DNA of 64,000 nt from Shewanella sp. ANA-3 (GTDB taxonomy: Bacteria; Pseudomonadota; Gammaproteobacteria; Enterobacterales; Shewanellaceae). The position numbers were made by a program, and so were the translations under genes. Shown here one piece after another: positions 43,616 through 52,706 of this stretch (position 1 is the first letter of the stretch; each line of letters opens with the position of its first letter). The DNA lies in assembly GCF_000203935.1 (NCBI RefSeq), contig NC_008577.1, positions 4,030,001 to 4,094,000 of the forward strand, read 5' to 3'. The notes under the pieces are model-generated. The model was not told where the DNA came from and ran no database searches. It saw nothing but the letters and a program-made list of their open reading frames with translations.

Positions 43616-43633
43616 GGCGGGGATTTCCCCGCC
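43616..43633 (+). terminator. GC-rich hairpin after dksA
   Basis: GGCGGGG / CCCCGCC with an ATTT loop, followed by a weak T-rich TACTTGTTTG. Probably a partial terminator between dksA and gluQ. Confidence 0.6.
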
Positions 43634-43738
43634 TACTTGTTTGTGCGTCTCGCATGAACATCCTTCGTTTCACTTCGCTTTTTTGTTCGTATCCCCCTAA
43701 AATACAGCCACTTTGACTGGTTATTCCTGCACATTCCT

Positions 43739-44638
43739 ATGATGGCGACTCACTCTTCCAACATTTCCGCTTTACATCCCTATGTTGGCCGTTTTGCCCC
43801 TTCGCCCTCGGGCGCGCTGCATTTTGGCTCACTGATCGCCGCCCTTGGCAGTTATCTGCGGGCACGCTCATTGGGGGGAAAGTGGTTAATTCGGGTTGAA
43901 GATATTGATCCACCGAGGGAAGTCGCAGGCGCAGCCGATGATATTTTACGTACCTTAGAAGCCTACGGTTTCGAATGGGATGACACAGTGCTGTACCAAA
44001 GTGCCCGCACCGAGGCCTATCAAGCCAAGCTCGACGAGTTACTCGCCGAAGATAACGCCTACTTTTGCCAGTGCAGTCGTAAACAGATCCAAGCCATGGG
44101 CGGGATTTACGATGGACGCTGCCATCAGTTAGCCACGCCGCATCAATCGGGCGCAATTCGCATTGTCAATCGACAACAAGTAGCCGAATTTAGCGATAAC
44201 CTGATGGGAAAAGTCGTAGTGGACCATGCCTTTGCCGCCGAAGATTTTATTATCAAACGCAGCGATGGCCTGTATGCCTATCAACTCGCTGTGGTGCTGG
44301 ATGATGCCTATCAAGGCATTACCGAAGTGGTACGGGGCTATGATTTAATCGAAGCCAGTTGTCGCCAATTAAGCCTGTATCAAACCTTTGGCCTAAGCGC
44401 GCCGCAGTGGTTGCATTTACCCTTGGCCTGCTTGACGCCGGGATTTAAGCTGTCGAAACAAAACCATGCGCAGGCTATCGACAAACAGCATCCGCAGGCA
44501 AGCCTTAATGCCGCCCTCGCCTTTTTAGGCCAAGCGCCGGTGGAGCCGACAGCGGCGCCGCAAATGCTGGCCCAAGCGGTGGCGCAGTTTCAACTGTCGG
44601 CCATTCCGAAGCAGCGGGAAATCTTGATAGCGCCTTAA
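43739..44638 (+). CDS. gluQ: glutamyl-Q tRNA(Asp) synthetase
   Basis: A 299-residue paralogue of the GluRS catalytic domain that puts glutamate on queuosine at position 34 of tRNA(Asp). It has the class I HIGH-like GALHFGSLIAALG after RFAPSPS, and KLSKQ in place of KMSKS, with no anticodon-binding domain. The zinc site is built from CQCSRKQ, Tyr and GRCH. Two ATGs at 43739 and 43742 are adjacent. No strong ribosome site is seen. Confidence 0.95.
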   Translation: MMATHSSNISALHPYVGRFAPSPSGALHFGSLIAALGSYLRARSLGGKWLIRVEDIDPPREVAGAADDILRTLEAYGFEWDDTVLYQSARTEAYQAKLDELLAEDNAYFCQCSRKQIQAMGGIYDGRCHQLATPHQSGAIRIVNRQQVAEFSDNLMGKVVVDHAFAAEDFIIKRSDGLYAYQLAVVLDDAYQGITEVVRGYDLIEASCRQLSLYQTFGLSAPQWLHLPLACLTPGFKLSKQNHAQAIDKQHPQASLNAALAFLGQAPVEPTAAPQMLAQAVAQFQLSAIPKQREILIAP

Positions 44639-44781
44639 TCCCCGTGGGGCGAGTTGCGGCCAAAAAGCATCGTTTTAGCTGTGCTAAGTCGTGGCATAGC
44701 TCAAAAATCGCGATATACCCATCGGTGCGCAATTGGTATATCATAGCCGCCAGATTTTTAATCACATAACAGATACATTCC

Positions 44782-44794
44782 GAGGTGTCCCATT
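44782..44794 (+). promoter_or_regulatory. ribosome site and ATT start codon of pcnB
   Basis: GAGG at 44782-44785 is followed by six bases and ATT at 44792. No ATG, GTG or TTG is in frame near it; the first standard start is GTG 44921. The ATT places residues FRRISQFCKQLF at the N-terminus, which align with the E. coli PcnB start FTRVANFCRKVL, whose gene is known to begin at AUU. Confidence 0.82.
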
Positions 44795-46228
44795 TTTCGC
44801 CGTATCAGCCAATTCTGCAAGCAGCTATTTGAAGACGCGCCTAAAACGACCGCTCCGACTCCAGCTCAGATTGAACCCCAAACGCCAGAACTCACTTCAG
44901 GCGGCTTAAGCTTATCGCTCGTGCCTCGGGATGCGCATTCGATCTCCCGTAAGCAGATCAGCGAAAACGCACTTAAAGTATTATACCGATTGAATAAATC
45001 AGGTTTCCAGGCCTATTTAGTTGGTGGGGGCGTACGGGATTTACTCCTCGGACTCGAACCGAAAGACTTCGACGTGGTCACCAATGCGACGCCGGAAGAG
45101 ATTAAAAAGCTGTTTCGCAATTGCCGCGTAGTCGGACGCCGCTTCCGCCTCGCCCATATTGTGTTTGGCCGCGATGTGATTGAAGTTGCCACCTTCCGTG
45201 GTCACCACGGCGACAGTAATGAAAAGATTTCCAAAGCCAATGCCGAAGGGCGTTTGCTCAGGGATAACGTGTACGGTGAAATCGATGAAGACGCAGAGCG
45301 CCGCGATTTTACCGTCAACGCCCTTTACTACGATATTAGCGACTACTCTATCCGTAGCTATGGCGGCGGTATGGAAGATCTTAAGGCGGGCACCTTAAGG
45401 CTGATTGGCGATCCCGAAACCCGTTACCGTGAAGATCCAGTGCGTATGCTCAGGGCTGTGCGTTTTGCCACTAAGCTCAGCATGGCTATTGAAGAAGTGA
45501 CCGCTAAACCTATCAAACAGTTAGCGCCACTGCTCAAGGACATTCCAGCCGCCCGCATGTATGAAGAAGTGCTCAAACTTTTCTTCGCCGGCAAAGCCAT
45601 GGCCAACTTTGAGATGATGCAGGAATATAAGCTGTTCGCGCCGCTCTTCCCGCAAGTCGACGCCCAATTAAAAGATGCGCCAAAAGGCCCTGCGATGAAG
45701 ATGGTGCAAGCCATTATGAAGAGCACGGATGCGCGCGTGAACGAAGATAAGCCTGTTACTCCGTCATTCTTCTATGCGGCGATCCTCTGGTATCCACTAC
45801 GTCAACGCGCCGAAGATATCGCGGTCGAGAGCGGTCTGACTTTATACGATGCGTTTTTTGCCGCCATGGGTGATGTGATTGAGCAGCAATGCCAAACCAT
45901 CAGCATTCCGCGCCGTTTTAGTACGCCCGCCAAAGACATCTGGCAATTGCAATTACGCTTCGATCGCAGCCAAGGCACACGCGCCTTTAAACTGTTAGAG
46001 CACCCTAAATTTAGAGCGGCCTACGACTTACTGTTACTGCGCGGCGAAGTCGAAGGTGGCAATGTCGCCAAGAGTGCCGCCTGGTGGCAACAGTTTGTTG
46101 AAGCGGATGAAACCGAGCGTTTGAACATCGCCCGCAGTGGTAACAAAGCGGCGGGTAACCGTAACCGCAATTCACCACAGCGCCGTCGCCGTCGCCCGAG
46201 TGCCGCTAAAGCCAAAGCCGCCGAATAA
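44792..46228 (+). CDS. pcnB: poly(A) polymerase I
   Basis: Polyadenylates RNA 3' ends and so promotes decay. With the ATT start the protein is about 478 residues; from GTG 44921 it would be 435. The nucleotidyltransferase core is LVGGGVRDLLLGLEPKDFDVVT (catalytic Asp pair), with RRFRLAHI, VATFRGHH, RRDFTVNALYYD and the RxDPVRMLRAVRFA helix. The C-terminus is very basic (RNRNSPQRRRRRPSAAKAK), for RNA binding. Its TAA overlaps the folK ATG by one base, so the two are coupled. Confidence 0.95.
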   Translation: MFRRISQFCKQLFEDAPKTTAPTPAQIEPQTPELTSGGLSLSLVPRDAHSISRKQISENALKVLYRLNKSGFQAYLVGGGVRDLLLGLEPKDFDVVTNATPEEIKKLFRNCRVVGRRFRLAHIVFGRDVIEVATFRGHHGDSNEKISKANAEGRLLRDNVYGEIDEDAERRDFTVNALYYDISDYSIRSYGGGMEDLKAGTLRLIGDPETRYREDPVRMLRAVRFATKLSMAIEEVTAKPIKQLAPLLKDIPAARMYEEVLKLFFAGKAMANFEMMQEYKLFAPLFPQVDAQLKDAPKGPAMKMVQAIMKSTDARVNEDKPVTPSFFYAAILWYPLRQRAEDIAVESGLTLYDAFFAAMGDVIEQQCQTISIPRRFSTPAKDIWQLQLRFDRSQGTRAFKLLEHPKFRAAYDLLLLRGEVEGGNVAKSAAWWQQFVEADETERLNIARSGNKAAGNRNRNSPQRRRRRPSAAKAKAAE

Positions 46229-46716
46229 TGACTCAGGTTTTTGTCGCCCTCGGGGCTAATCTTGAAGATCCTAAAGCTCAGCTGGACAATGCCGTTGCGG
46301 CCTTGTCCGCCTTGGCTGAACATCAGAGTCTTAAGGTATCGCCCTATTACGGTTCCACCCCCATGGGGGACGTAGTGCAACCCGACTATATCAATGCCGT
46401 TGCCAGCTTTGAGACCTCTCTGGCACCCATCGCCCTGTTAGATGCACTGCAAGAGATTGAAAACACTCAGGGCCGTGTTCGTAAAGAACGTTGGGGCCCC
46501 AGAACCTTAGATCTCGACTTACTCTTATATGGCGATGCCATTATCGATGAGCCCAGACTCAAAGTGCCACACTACGGCATGAAGGAGCGTAGTTTTGTGC
46601 TAGTGCCCTTGGCGGCCATAGCACCGGATCTGGTGTTACCTTGTAAAACGCCGCTACGCAGCCTTATCAGTGAAAAATTCTTGGCCGAGTTACAACTACT
46701 GGGCAATGATCATTGA
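46228..46716 (+). CDS. folK: HPPK, folate pyrophosphokinase
   Basis: A 162-residue enzyme that pyrophosphorylates 6-hydroxymethyl-dihydropterin in folate synthesis. It has the start VFVALGANLEDP, YYGSTPMGDVVQPDYINAV, ENTQGRVRKERWGPRTLDLDLLLYGD (the HPPK signature) and VPHYGMKERSFVLVPL. Start overlaps the pcnB stop (TAATG). panB follows after 56 bp. Confidence 0.96.
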   Translation: MTQVFVALGANLEDPKAQLDNAVAALSALAEHQSLKVSPYYGSTPMGDVVQPDYINAVASFETSLAPIALLDALQEIENTQGRVRKERWGPRTLDLDLLLYGDAIIDEPRLKVPHYGMKERSFVLVPLAAIAPDLVLPCKTPLRSLISEKFLAELQLLGNDH

Positions 46717-46772
46717 AGTCAGCCCCCAGTTAGCTTATAACACCACTTCTATTTGGTTTGAAGATCACCCAT

Positions 46773-47567
46773 ATGTCTAAAGTTACTAGCTCAACCCTGT
46801 TGAAATACAAACAGGAAGGTAGAAAATTCACCGCTCTGACAGCCTATGATGCCAGCTTTGCCAGTGCGTTCGACGGCGAAGGCATCGATGTGCTACTGGT
46901 CGGCGATTCTTTGGGAATGGTTCTGCAAGGCCACGATGATACCCTGCCCGTCACGACAGCCGAAATCGCCTACCACACCCGTTGTGTGCGTCGCGGTATC
47001 GAGCGCTCACTGCTGATCGCCGACATGCCATTTATGAGTTACGCCACGCCAGAACAAGCCATGGAAAACGCCACTGCACTCATGCAGGCGGGTGCCAATA
47101 TGGTCAAGCTGGAAGGCGGTCACTGGTTACTCGAAACCGTGACTAAACTGACCGAACGCGGTATTCCTGTCTGCGCCCACTTGGGCCTCACCCCGCAATC
47201 GGTACACGTTTTTGGTGGTTTTAAGGTACAAGGCCGCGATGCTGAAAATGCCCAGCGCATTCTCGATGAAGCCAAGGCCTTAGAAGCCGCTGGTGCGCAG
47301 CTGTTAGTGGTCGAATGTATTCCGGCATCACTCGCCACCGCTATCACTCAAGCATTAACTATCCCAGTGATCGGCATTGGCGCTGGCGCCACGACAGATG
47401 GCCAGATCCTAGTAATGCACGACGTGCTCGGTATTTCGAGTGGTTATATCCCACGTTTTTCAAAGAACTACCTTAAGCAAACGGGTGAAATCCGCTCGGC
47501 GGTACGCGCTTATATTGAAGAAGTGGCCAATGGCAGCTTCCCAAGTGCTGATCACACGTTCAACTAA
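46773..47567 (+). CDS. panB: ketopantoate hydroxymethyltransferase
   Basis: A 264-residue TIM-barrel enzyme for the first committed step of pantothenate synthesis, adding a hydroxymethyl group to 2-ketoisovalerate. Marks: LTAYDASFASAFDG, LLVGDSLGMVLQGHDDTLPVT, MVKLEGG, HLGLTPQSVHVFGG, GAGATTDGQILVMHDVLG. ATG 46773 (MSKVTSSTLL) is chosen over TTG 46758 as the standard start codon. It is in a panB-panC operon following folK. Confidence 0.96.
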   Translation: MSKVTSSTLLKYKQEGRKFTALTAYDASFASAFDGEGIDVLLVGDSLGMVLQGHDDTLPVTTAEIAYHTRCVRRGIERSLLIADMPFMSYATPEQAMENATALMQAGANMVKLEGGHWLLETVTKLTERGIPVCAHLGLTPQSVHVFGGFKVQGRDAENAQRILDEAKALEAAGAQLLVVECIPASLATAITQALTIPVIGIGAGATTDGQILVMHDVLGISSGYIPRFSKNYLKQTGEIRSAVRAYIEEVANGSFPSADHTFN

Positions 47568-47643
47568 GCGTGCTTGCACTCATTGAGCTAAATAGTGCTA
47601 AGCACACAGACGACTATTTCAAGTTTTAGCAAGGTAAGAGTTA

Positions 47644-48489
47644 ATGATCACTAGCGCCCATATCGATGATATTCGTACTCAAGTGCGGGCATGGCATGCC
47701 AAGGGCGAGACCGTCGCCTTTGTGCCTACCATGGGCAATCTCCATCAGGGACACATCACCTTAGTGAAAGAAGCGGCGAAGAAATGCGACCATGTAGTCG
47801 TGTCAATCTTCGTTAATCCCATGCAGTTTGGGCAGAACGAAGATCTCGATGCCTACCCGCGCACCTTAGAGGCCGACAGCCAAGCGCTGACGGCCGCGGG
47901 CGCCGAGCTGCTATTTACCCCAACGCCTACGGTTATTTATCCAAAAGGCTTGGCGCAGCAAACCTATGTTGAAGTACCGGGAATTTCCGATGTACTCTGC
48001 GGTGCCAGTCGTCCCGGTCATTTCCGTGGCGTTGCGACTGTAGTCTGCAAACTGTTCAACATAGTGCAGCCCGATGTGGCGTTCTTTGGCAACAAGGATT
48101 ATCAACAACTCTTAGTGATCCGCACTATGGTTGAAGACTTGTCACTGCCGATTGAAATTATCGGTGTGGATACCATTCGTGAAGCCTCAGGCTTAGCCAT
48201 GAGTTCACGCAATGGCTACCTGACGGCGGAAGAAAAAGCCGCGGCGCCGGCGCTGAAAAAAGCTATCGATGCCATGGCACAAGGCATTAAGCAAGGCGTG
48301 AGCATCGAACAAGTCACCGCGGAAGCCAAAGCGAGCCTTATCGCCGCAGGCTTTACCCCAGATTATTTAGAAGTTTGCCATGCCACTACCCTGGCCAATG
48401 CGGAAACTACGGACCAAGCACTGGTGATTTTGGCCGCCGCTTACTTAGGTAAGGCGCGTCTTATCGATAACCTGCGCTTCGACCGCTAA
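47644..48489 (+). CDS. panC: pantothenate synthetase
   Basis: A 281-residue ATP-dependent ligase joining pantoate and beta-alanine. It has FVPTMGNLHQGHITLV (HIGH-like), VVVSIFVNPMQFGQNEDL, VVCKLFNIVQPDVAFFGNKDYQQL and the KMSKS-like AMSSRNGYL. AAGGTAAGAG precedes the ATG. It ends in a strong terminator. Confidence 0.97.
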   Translation: MITSAHIDDIRTQVRAWHAKGETVAFVPTMGNLHQGHITLVKEAAKKCDHVVVSIFVNPMQFGQNEDLDAYPRTLEADSQALTAAGAELLFTPTPTVIYPKGLAQQTYVEVPGISDVLCGASRPGHFRGVATVVCKLFNIVQPDVAFFGNKDYQQLLVIRTMVEDLSLPIEIIGVDTIREASGLAMSSRNGYLTAEEKAAAPALKKAIDAMAQGIKQGVSIEQVTAEAKASLIAAGFTPDYLEVCHATTLANAETTDQALVILAAAYLGKARLIDNLRFDR

Positions 48490-48504
48490 GCGTTTTAGCG
48501 CAAG

Positions 48505-48528
48505 AAAAAGGAGCTTAGGCTCCTTTTT
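48505..48528 (+). terminator. terminator of the panBC operon
   Basis: AAAAAGGAGC / GCTCCTTTTT with loop TTAG, followed by TG. 15 bp after the panC stop. Confidence 0.93.
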
Positions 48529-48780
48529 TGTTTGCGCAGCTCTGTACAGACTCGCCTCAATCCATTGAGCGTCAAAAAAATTCCATCGTCAAAAAACTGG
48601 TTTTATTCTTCAAGTTACGCCATAGTATTCACGGTTGTTAACTATGAGTAACAAGTATTCCAGCCTCTTAATCTGATAACTGCTAGAGTTTAACAAGGAC
48701 GCAAGCGCCAATCACAATCTGGCATTGCACCAATACAGTAACGTTATTCATTATTGCGTACACAAAGGATCTGTCGTCGA

Positions 48781-49302
48781 ATGGCAAGACTCATAGTGAC
48801 TCTTATTTGCGTGCTACTTCCTACAACAGCACTTGCAAATACCGTCTATAAATGTCGCAAGGACGATAAGGTCGTCTTTAGCCAAACCGCCTGCCCGCAG
48901 GATTATAGCCAACATAAGATTGAGTATCAGCTTGGCATCACCACAGAAACCGATTCAGACAAACGAGAGACGCCTGTCGACCCGCTGCAAGCCTTGCTCA
49001 ATAGCCAAACGATTTCTAAGGAAAAACTGCTGCAATTGCTCGATGCCGAGCTGTACCGCCTAAAGCAGGAAAACAGCTATTTCGAAATCCTTAGAACCAG
49101 CGAGTTGCAAAAATTAGAACGCCAACGTTACTGGCAACATAAAGAAAAAGATGACCCTGAATACATCAGTCAGCTCAATAAAATTAACGATCATTTTAAT
49201 GACTTAACCTCGAATAACACTCAGGCGATACAGCAGTTATCCGACCGGAAAACACAAATTTCCGCCGAAACCGAGCCTGAGGAAGTGAAAGAAAAACCTT
49301 AG
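48781..49302 (+). CDS. DUF4124-domain exported protein
   Basis: A 173-residue protein with signal peptide (MARLIVTLICVLLPTTALA). ATG 48781 is chosen over TTG 48754, because AAAGGA is 11 nt upstream and the signal peptide begins there. The mature start NTVYKCRKDDKVVFSQTACPQD is the DUF4124 domain with its two Cys. The rest is a long charged helical part (about 60-160) that may form a coiled coil. Function unknown; probably periplasmic. Confidence 0.8.
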   Translation: MARLIVTLICVLLPTTALANTVYKCRKDDKVVFSQTACPQDYSQHKIEYQLGITTETDSDKRETPVDPLQALLNSQTISKEKLLQLLDAELYRLKQENSYFEILRTSELQKLERQRYWQHKEKDDPEYISQLNKINDHFNDLTSNNTQAIQQLSDRKTQISAETEPEEVKEKP

Positions 49303-49324
49303 CTTTCGAGTTTAGATAACAAAA

Positions 49325-49346
49325 AAGGCGACCCTAGGGTCGCCTT
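49325..49346. terminator. bidirectional terminator
   Basis: AAGGCGACC / GGTCGCCTT around CTAG, with A and T tracts, between the DUF4124 gene and the convergent subtilase gene. Confidence 0.9.
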
Positions 49347-49363
49347 GTTATTTTATGACTTCA

Positions 49364-51871
49364 TTAGAACTGCGCGACAACCGCCGCAGAACAGAGTGAG
49401 CCCGAGGTTTCACACACTTGGTACGTCACACTCGATGCCGTCGTTGTAAAGCGATCGCGGTAGTTACCATCGTTTTCAGTCGTAGCCACTAACTCGCCAT
49501 CACGGTACAGGGCCACGCTTTCACCTAAGGCGCTATCCCATGTGAGATCAACCATAGCACTGCCACGGCGTGAGACTAGCGCACGAGTGACAGTGGCACT
49601 GATACTATGTTCATACACTTGCACTTCCATAGTCACAGTGTTGCTATGCTCCATGGCGTCAGTCACGGTAAGCGACACTCTGTAGGTGCCAGCGGCAGCA
49701 AACACATGGCTTGGGTTCATTTCGCTAGAGTTAGTGTCATCACCAAAGTCCCAGCTATAGCTCACGATATCATCGTTTGCATCGGTACTGGTGTTAGTAA
49801 AGGCAACGCTTAAGCCTTCAACCGCATACTCGAAACCTGCTACAGGTGCCGCGGGAGAGGCTTCACCTAAGCCGCTGATCACTAAGCCCCAGTTATTCAG
49901 GGTGCCCGTATCCGCGCCCGCATTGTCGTCAACAGATAATGACCAAGTACCACGGGCATTTTCACCGTCAAACGCGCTTAAGTCCCAGCTCTTAACGATG
50001 TTGTCGGCGCTGCCGCCCTCACGGTTATGCAGAACCACTTCGGTGCCCGCTGGAGAGGTTAACACAACACGTAAATCACCAATCCAAGTGTGGCTGATAT
50101 TCACATCGGCGGTCACACCAAAAATCTGCACATCGTCGGCAACGTCGATAGTGCTTACCACGCCATTAGTGTTGTTATCAGGGATAGCAACAGCGTTTTC
50201 ATTGCCATAGCTAAAGTCATTTAATCCCTGTGGGAACACATTCAGTGCAACGACTTTAGACTTTTCAATGGTGCCATCGGTACCTGTTACTGTAATGCTG
50301 TAATCACCCCAAGCTGTTTGCGCCGTTGTCGCTACATCTAAGGTAAATGAACCACCAGCTGTAACTGTTGAGGCTGATAAGGATACGCCTTCAAGCGCTG
50401 GAGACACGGCTACGCTAAGCGCCACATCACCTTCCCACCCTGCCACACTACCGACAGTAAAGTTATAACTAGCCGTGTTACCCGCTTCGACCGATTGCGA
50501 TGCTGGCGATACGGTAAACTTATAGCTAGGGGATGGGTTTGCCTGCTCTAAGGCATTTGCCACATTGAGGCGAGTCCCTGCTACGGTTTTACCGGTGAGG
50601 TCCGCATTCGCATCACCCGATGCCATCAGTAAGGTTTTCATTTCTACTGGTGAGAGATCGGGATTTAACGACCACACTAGTGCTGCCGCACCTGTTACAT
50701 GGGGCGTCGCCATTGAGGTACCAGAGTAAGTGGCATAGCCACCGCCTGGGATGGTTGACAGAATCGCCGTGCCAGGCGCGCCCATATCAACACTGGTTAA
50801 GCCCCACTGTGAGAAATCTGACATACGGTCATTACGGTCGGTACTGGCAATAGACAACACCACATCCGAGTCATAGCTTGAGGGATAATGTGGGCTGGCA
50901 TCATTGTCCACCGCGTCATTACCCGCTGCTGCAACGAATAAAATGCCTGCTTCACCACCCGCTTCAATCGCATCTTTTAAGGCTTGGCTAAAGCTGCCGC
51001 CGCCCCAAGAGTTGTTGGTAGCTTTGATATCAACCCCATGATTAACCTTAAGATCGGTAAAGTAGTCCAGACAGGCAATCGCGCCTGCGGTAGAACCATA
51101 ACCATCGGCATCGAGGAACTGACAGGCGGCGATTTTAACGTCCCAGTTCACCCCAACAACACCCACGCCGTTATTACCTTTAGCGCCAATAGTGCCAGAC
51201 ACATGGGTACCATGGCCGTTGCCGTCCATTGGGTTACCGTTATTGTTGACCGCGCTGTAACCGTGAACATCGTCGATCACGCCGTTGCCGTCATCGTCGA
51301 TGCCGTTACCTGGGATCTCGCCACCATTCACCCACATGTTGGCCTGTAGATCGGGATGATTGTAATCCACCCCTGTGTCAATCACCCCAATCACCACATC
51401 CGAACTGCCGGTAGTGATTTCCCACGCTTCTGGAGCATCGATATCCGCATCGACGGTGCCACCGTTTTGTCCCGTGTTATTCATGCCCCACAGGCTAGCA
51501 AAGCTTGGATCATCAGGTGTACCAATAGCCTTGAGAATATAGTTAGGTTCGGCATATTTTACCGCCGGATGACGGCTAATCACCTTAATCGCATCTTCAA
51601 TATTGGTGCCCTTACGCAGGGCTAAACGTGCCAGTTTGCCATTGAGTAAATGCTGGAACTTATCATCGACACCATCCGCATTGGCATCGGTTAAGGTGCC
51701 ACGAATTAAACGCTGAGCCGCCGAGCGCTCCGCCTTCGTCGCATTGTCTTTATACACCACGAGAATGGCATCTTTTTCATAGACAGGGGCATCTTTTGCC
51801 ATAGCGGGCACGGCTGACAGTGTCATCGCTCCTGCAATTGCTAACGCCAGTGGTGAGAGTTTTATCGACAT
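49364..51871 (-). CDS. secreted subtilisin-like protease with P and PKD domains
   Basis: An 835-residue S8 peptidase. The frame is open to 51916, but ATG 51871 (MSIKLSPLALAIAGA) has AGGA at good spacing and starts a signal peptide cut near AMA-K. Domains: inhibitor I9-like propeptide (about 30-115), S8 catalytic domain with Asp165 (GVIDTGVD), His220 (GNGHGTHVSG), Ser386 (SGTSMATPHV); a beta-sandwich (about 450-545); a proprotein convertase P-domain (about 550-680, IGDLRVVLTSPAG and GTWSLSVDDNAG); a PKD domain (SYSWDFGDDTNSS, ASHVF-like PSHVF); and a C-terminal FN3-like module. Likely released or surface-bound and degrades proteins. It is divergent from the curlin genes. Confidence 0.93.
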   Translation of the reverse strand: MSIKLSPLALAIAGAMTLSAVPAMAKDAPVYEKDAILVVYKDNATKAERSAAQRLIRGTLTDANADGVDDKFQHLLNGKLARLALRKGTNIEDAIKVISRHPAVKYAEPNYILKAIGTPDDPSFASLWGMNNTGQNGGTVDADIDAPEAWEITTGSSDVVIGVIDTGVDYNHPDLQANMWVNGGEIPGNGIDDDGNGVIDDVHGYSAVNNNGNPMDGNGHGTHVSGTIGAKGNNGVGVVGVNWDVKIAACQFLDADGYGSTAGAIACLDYFTDLKVNHGVDIKATNNSWGGGSFSQALKDAIEAGGEAGILFVAAAGNDAVDNDASPHYPSSYDSDVVLSIASTDRNDRMSDFSQWGLTSVDMGAPGTAILSTIPGGGYATYSGTSMATPHVTGAAALVWSLNPDLSPVEMKTLLMASGDANADLTGKTVAGTRLNVANALEQANPSPSYKFTVSPASQSVEAGNTASYNFTVGSVAGWEGDVALSVAVSPALEGVSLSASTVTAGGSFTLDVATTAQTAWGDYSITVTGTDGTIEKSKVVALNVFPQGLNDFSYGNENAVAIPDNNTNGVVSTIDVADDVQIFGVTADVNISHTWIGDLRVVLTSPAGTEVVLHNREGGSADNIVKSWDLSAFDGENARGTWSLSVDDNAGADTGTLNNWGLVISGLGEASPAAPVAGFEYAVEGLSVAFTNTSTDANDDIVSYSWDFGDDTNSSEMNPSHVFAAAGTYRVSLTVTDAMEHSNTVTMEVQVYEHSISATVTRALVSRRGSAMVDLTWDSALGESVALYRDGELVATTENDGNYRDRFTTTASSVTYQVCETSGSLCSAAVVAQF

Positions 51872-52272
51872 ATTGAGCTTCCTATAGTCCTTTACGTTGA
51901 AATTCTGGAACCGCAATTACGCAGCCTCCGCTCAAAATTGATTGGATAATAGCGACGAACATCCAGCATGTTTGCCGGTAAATTGTTGCCATAATGTTTC
52001 AACTTAAAAAAGCCGCCCACAATGAAATACAACTTAACTACTAGACCGACTTGGTAGGTTAAAAGGGAAGACGTACGGTTCATAAATAGACAATAGACTG
52101 ATTTATCATAGGATTAACAAAAGTTAATCCAACCTAGCAGGCTATTGTTCCCCAACAAATAAATACCCTTTCGGCCAATTGTCTCTCGGCCCTATGACTC
52201 GTACCTTGATGCCTGAATTGGTCGGTGTGTTTTTCAGCCCGCCAAAACACCTATACATACAAGGAGTCACTT
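51872..52272. other. divergent control region of the subtilase and curlin genes
   Basis: About 400 bp with no gene. It must hold both promoters. The one clear element is the inverted repeat listed next. Confidence 0.5.
52111..52130. promoter_or_regulatory. inverted repeat between subtilase and csgB
   Basis: GGATTAAC and GTTAATCC flank AAAA, a perfect 8 bp dyad in the middle of the divergent region. It could be an operator for the curlin or protease promoter. No regulator is assigned; it does not resemble the E. coli CsgD site. Confidence 0.4.
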
Positions 52273-52692
52273 GTGCCAAGTCTATTAACACGCTTTTTGG
52301 TACTGCTCATCTTGTTATGTAGTTGTCTGACACCCAGCCAAGCGGCAGATGTCAGTGAACTGCCCATTACCCTGCAGGCGCTCATTGAGCGTTCTGGGCG
52401 CGATAACCTTATCGACCTAGTGCAGCAAGGTACGGCAAACCAAGCGATAGTGATCCAGTCGGGCAGCGATAACAGCGCCTATGCGACGCAAGCAGGTAAC
52501 GACAACGTTTCGCTTGTGACACAGATTGGTTCCAACAATGAAGTCCAACTACTGCAAGTCGGCACTCAAAACACGGCTTCAATCACCCAGATTGGCAATG
52601 ACAATTTGGTGCAATTGAACCAACTAGGAAGCGGCAATTTTTCGATCCAGCAGATTGCAGATGGTGCTGCAATCTCAATAACTCAGTATTAA
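52273..52692 (+). CDS. csgB: curlin minor subunit, CsgB-like nucleator
   Basis: A 139-residue secreted protein. The start is GTG 52273 with AAGGAG 6 nt upstream, not the earlier in-frame ATG 52225, since a signal peptide starts there (MPSLLTRFLVLLILLCSCL, cut near SQA-AD). The mature part has about five curlin repeats of the QxGxxNxAxxxQ type: QQGTANQAIVIQ, QAGNDNVSLVTQIG, QVGTQNTASITQIG, QLGSGNFSIQQI. In E. coli CsgB anchors and nucleates CsgA fibres on the cell surface. It is 14 bp before the major subunit gene. Confidence 0.88.
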   Translation: MPSLLTRFLVLLILLCSCLTPSQAADVSELPITLQALIERSGRDNLIDLVQQGTANQAIVIQSGSDNSAYATQAGNDNVSLVTQIGSNNEVQLLQVGTQNTASITQIGNDNLVQLNQLGSGNFSIQQIADGAAISITQY

Positions 52693-52706
52693 ACAGGGAG
52701 AGTCAC

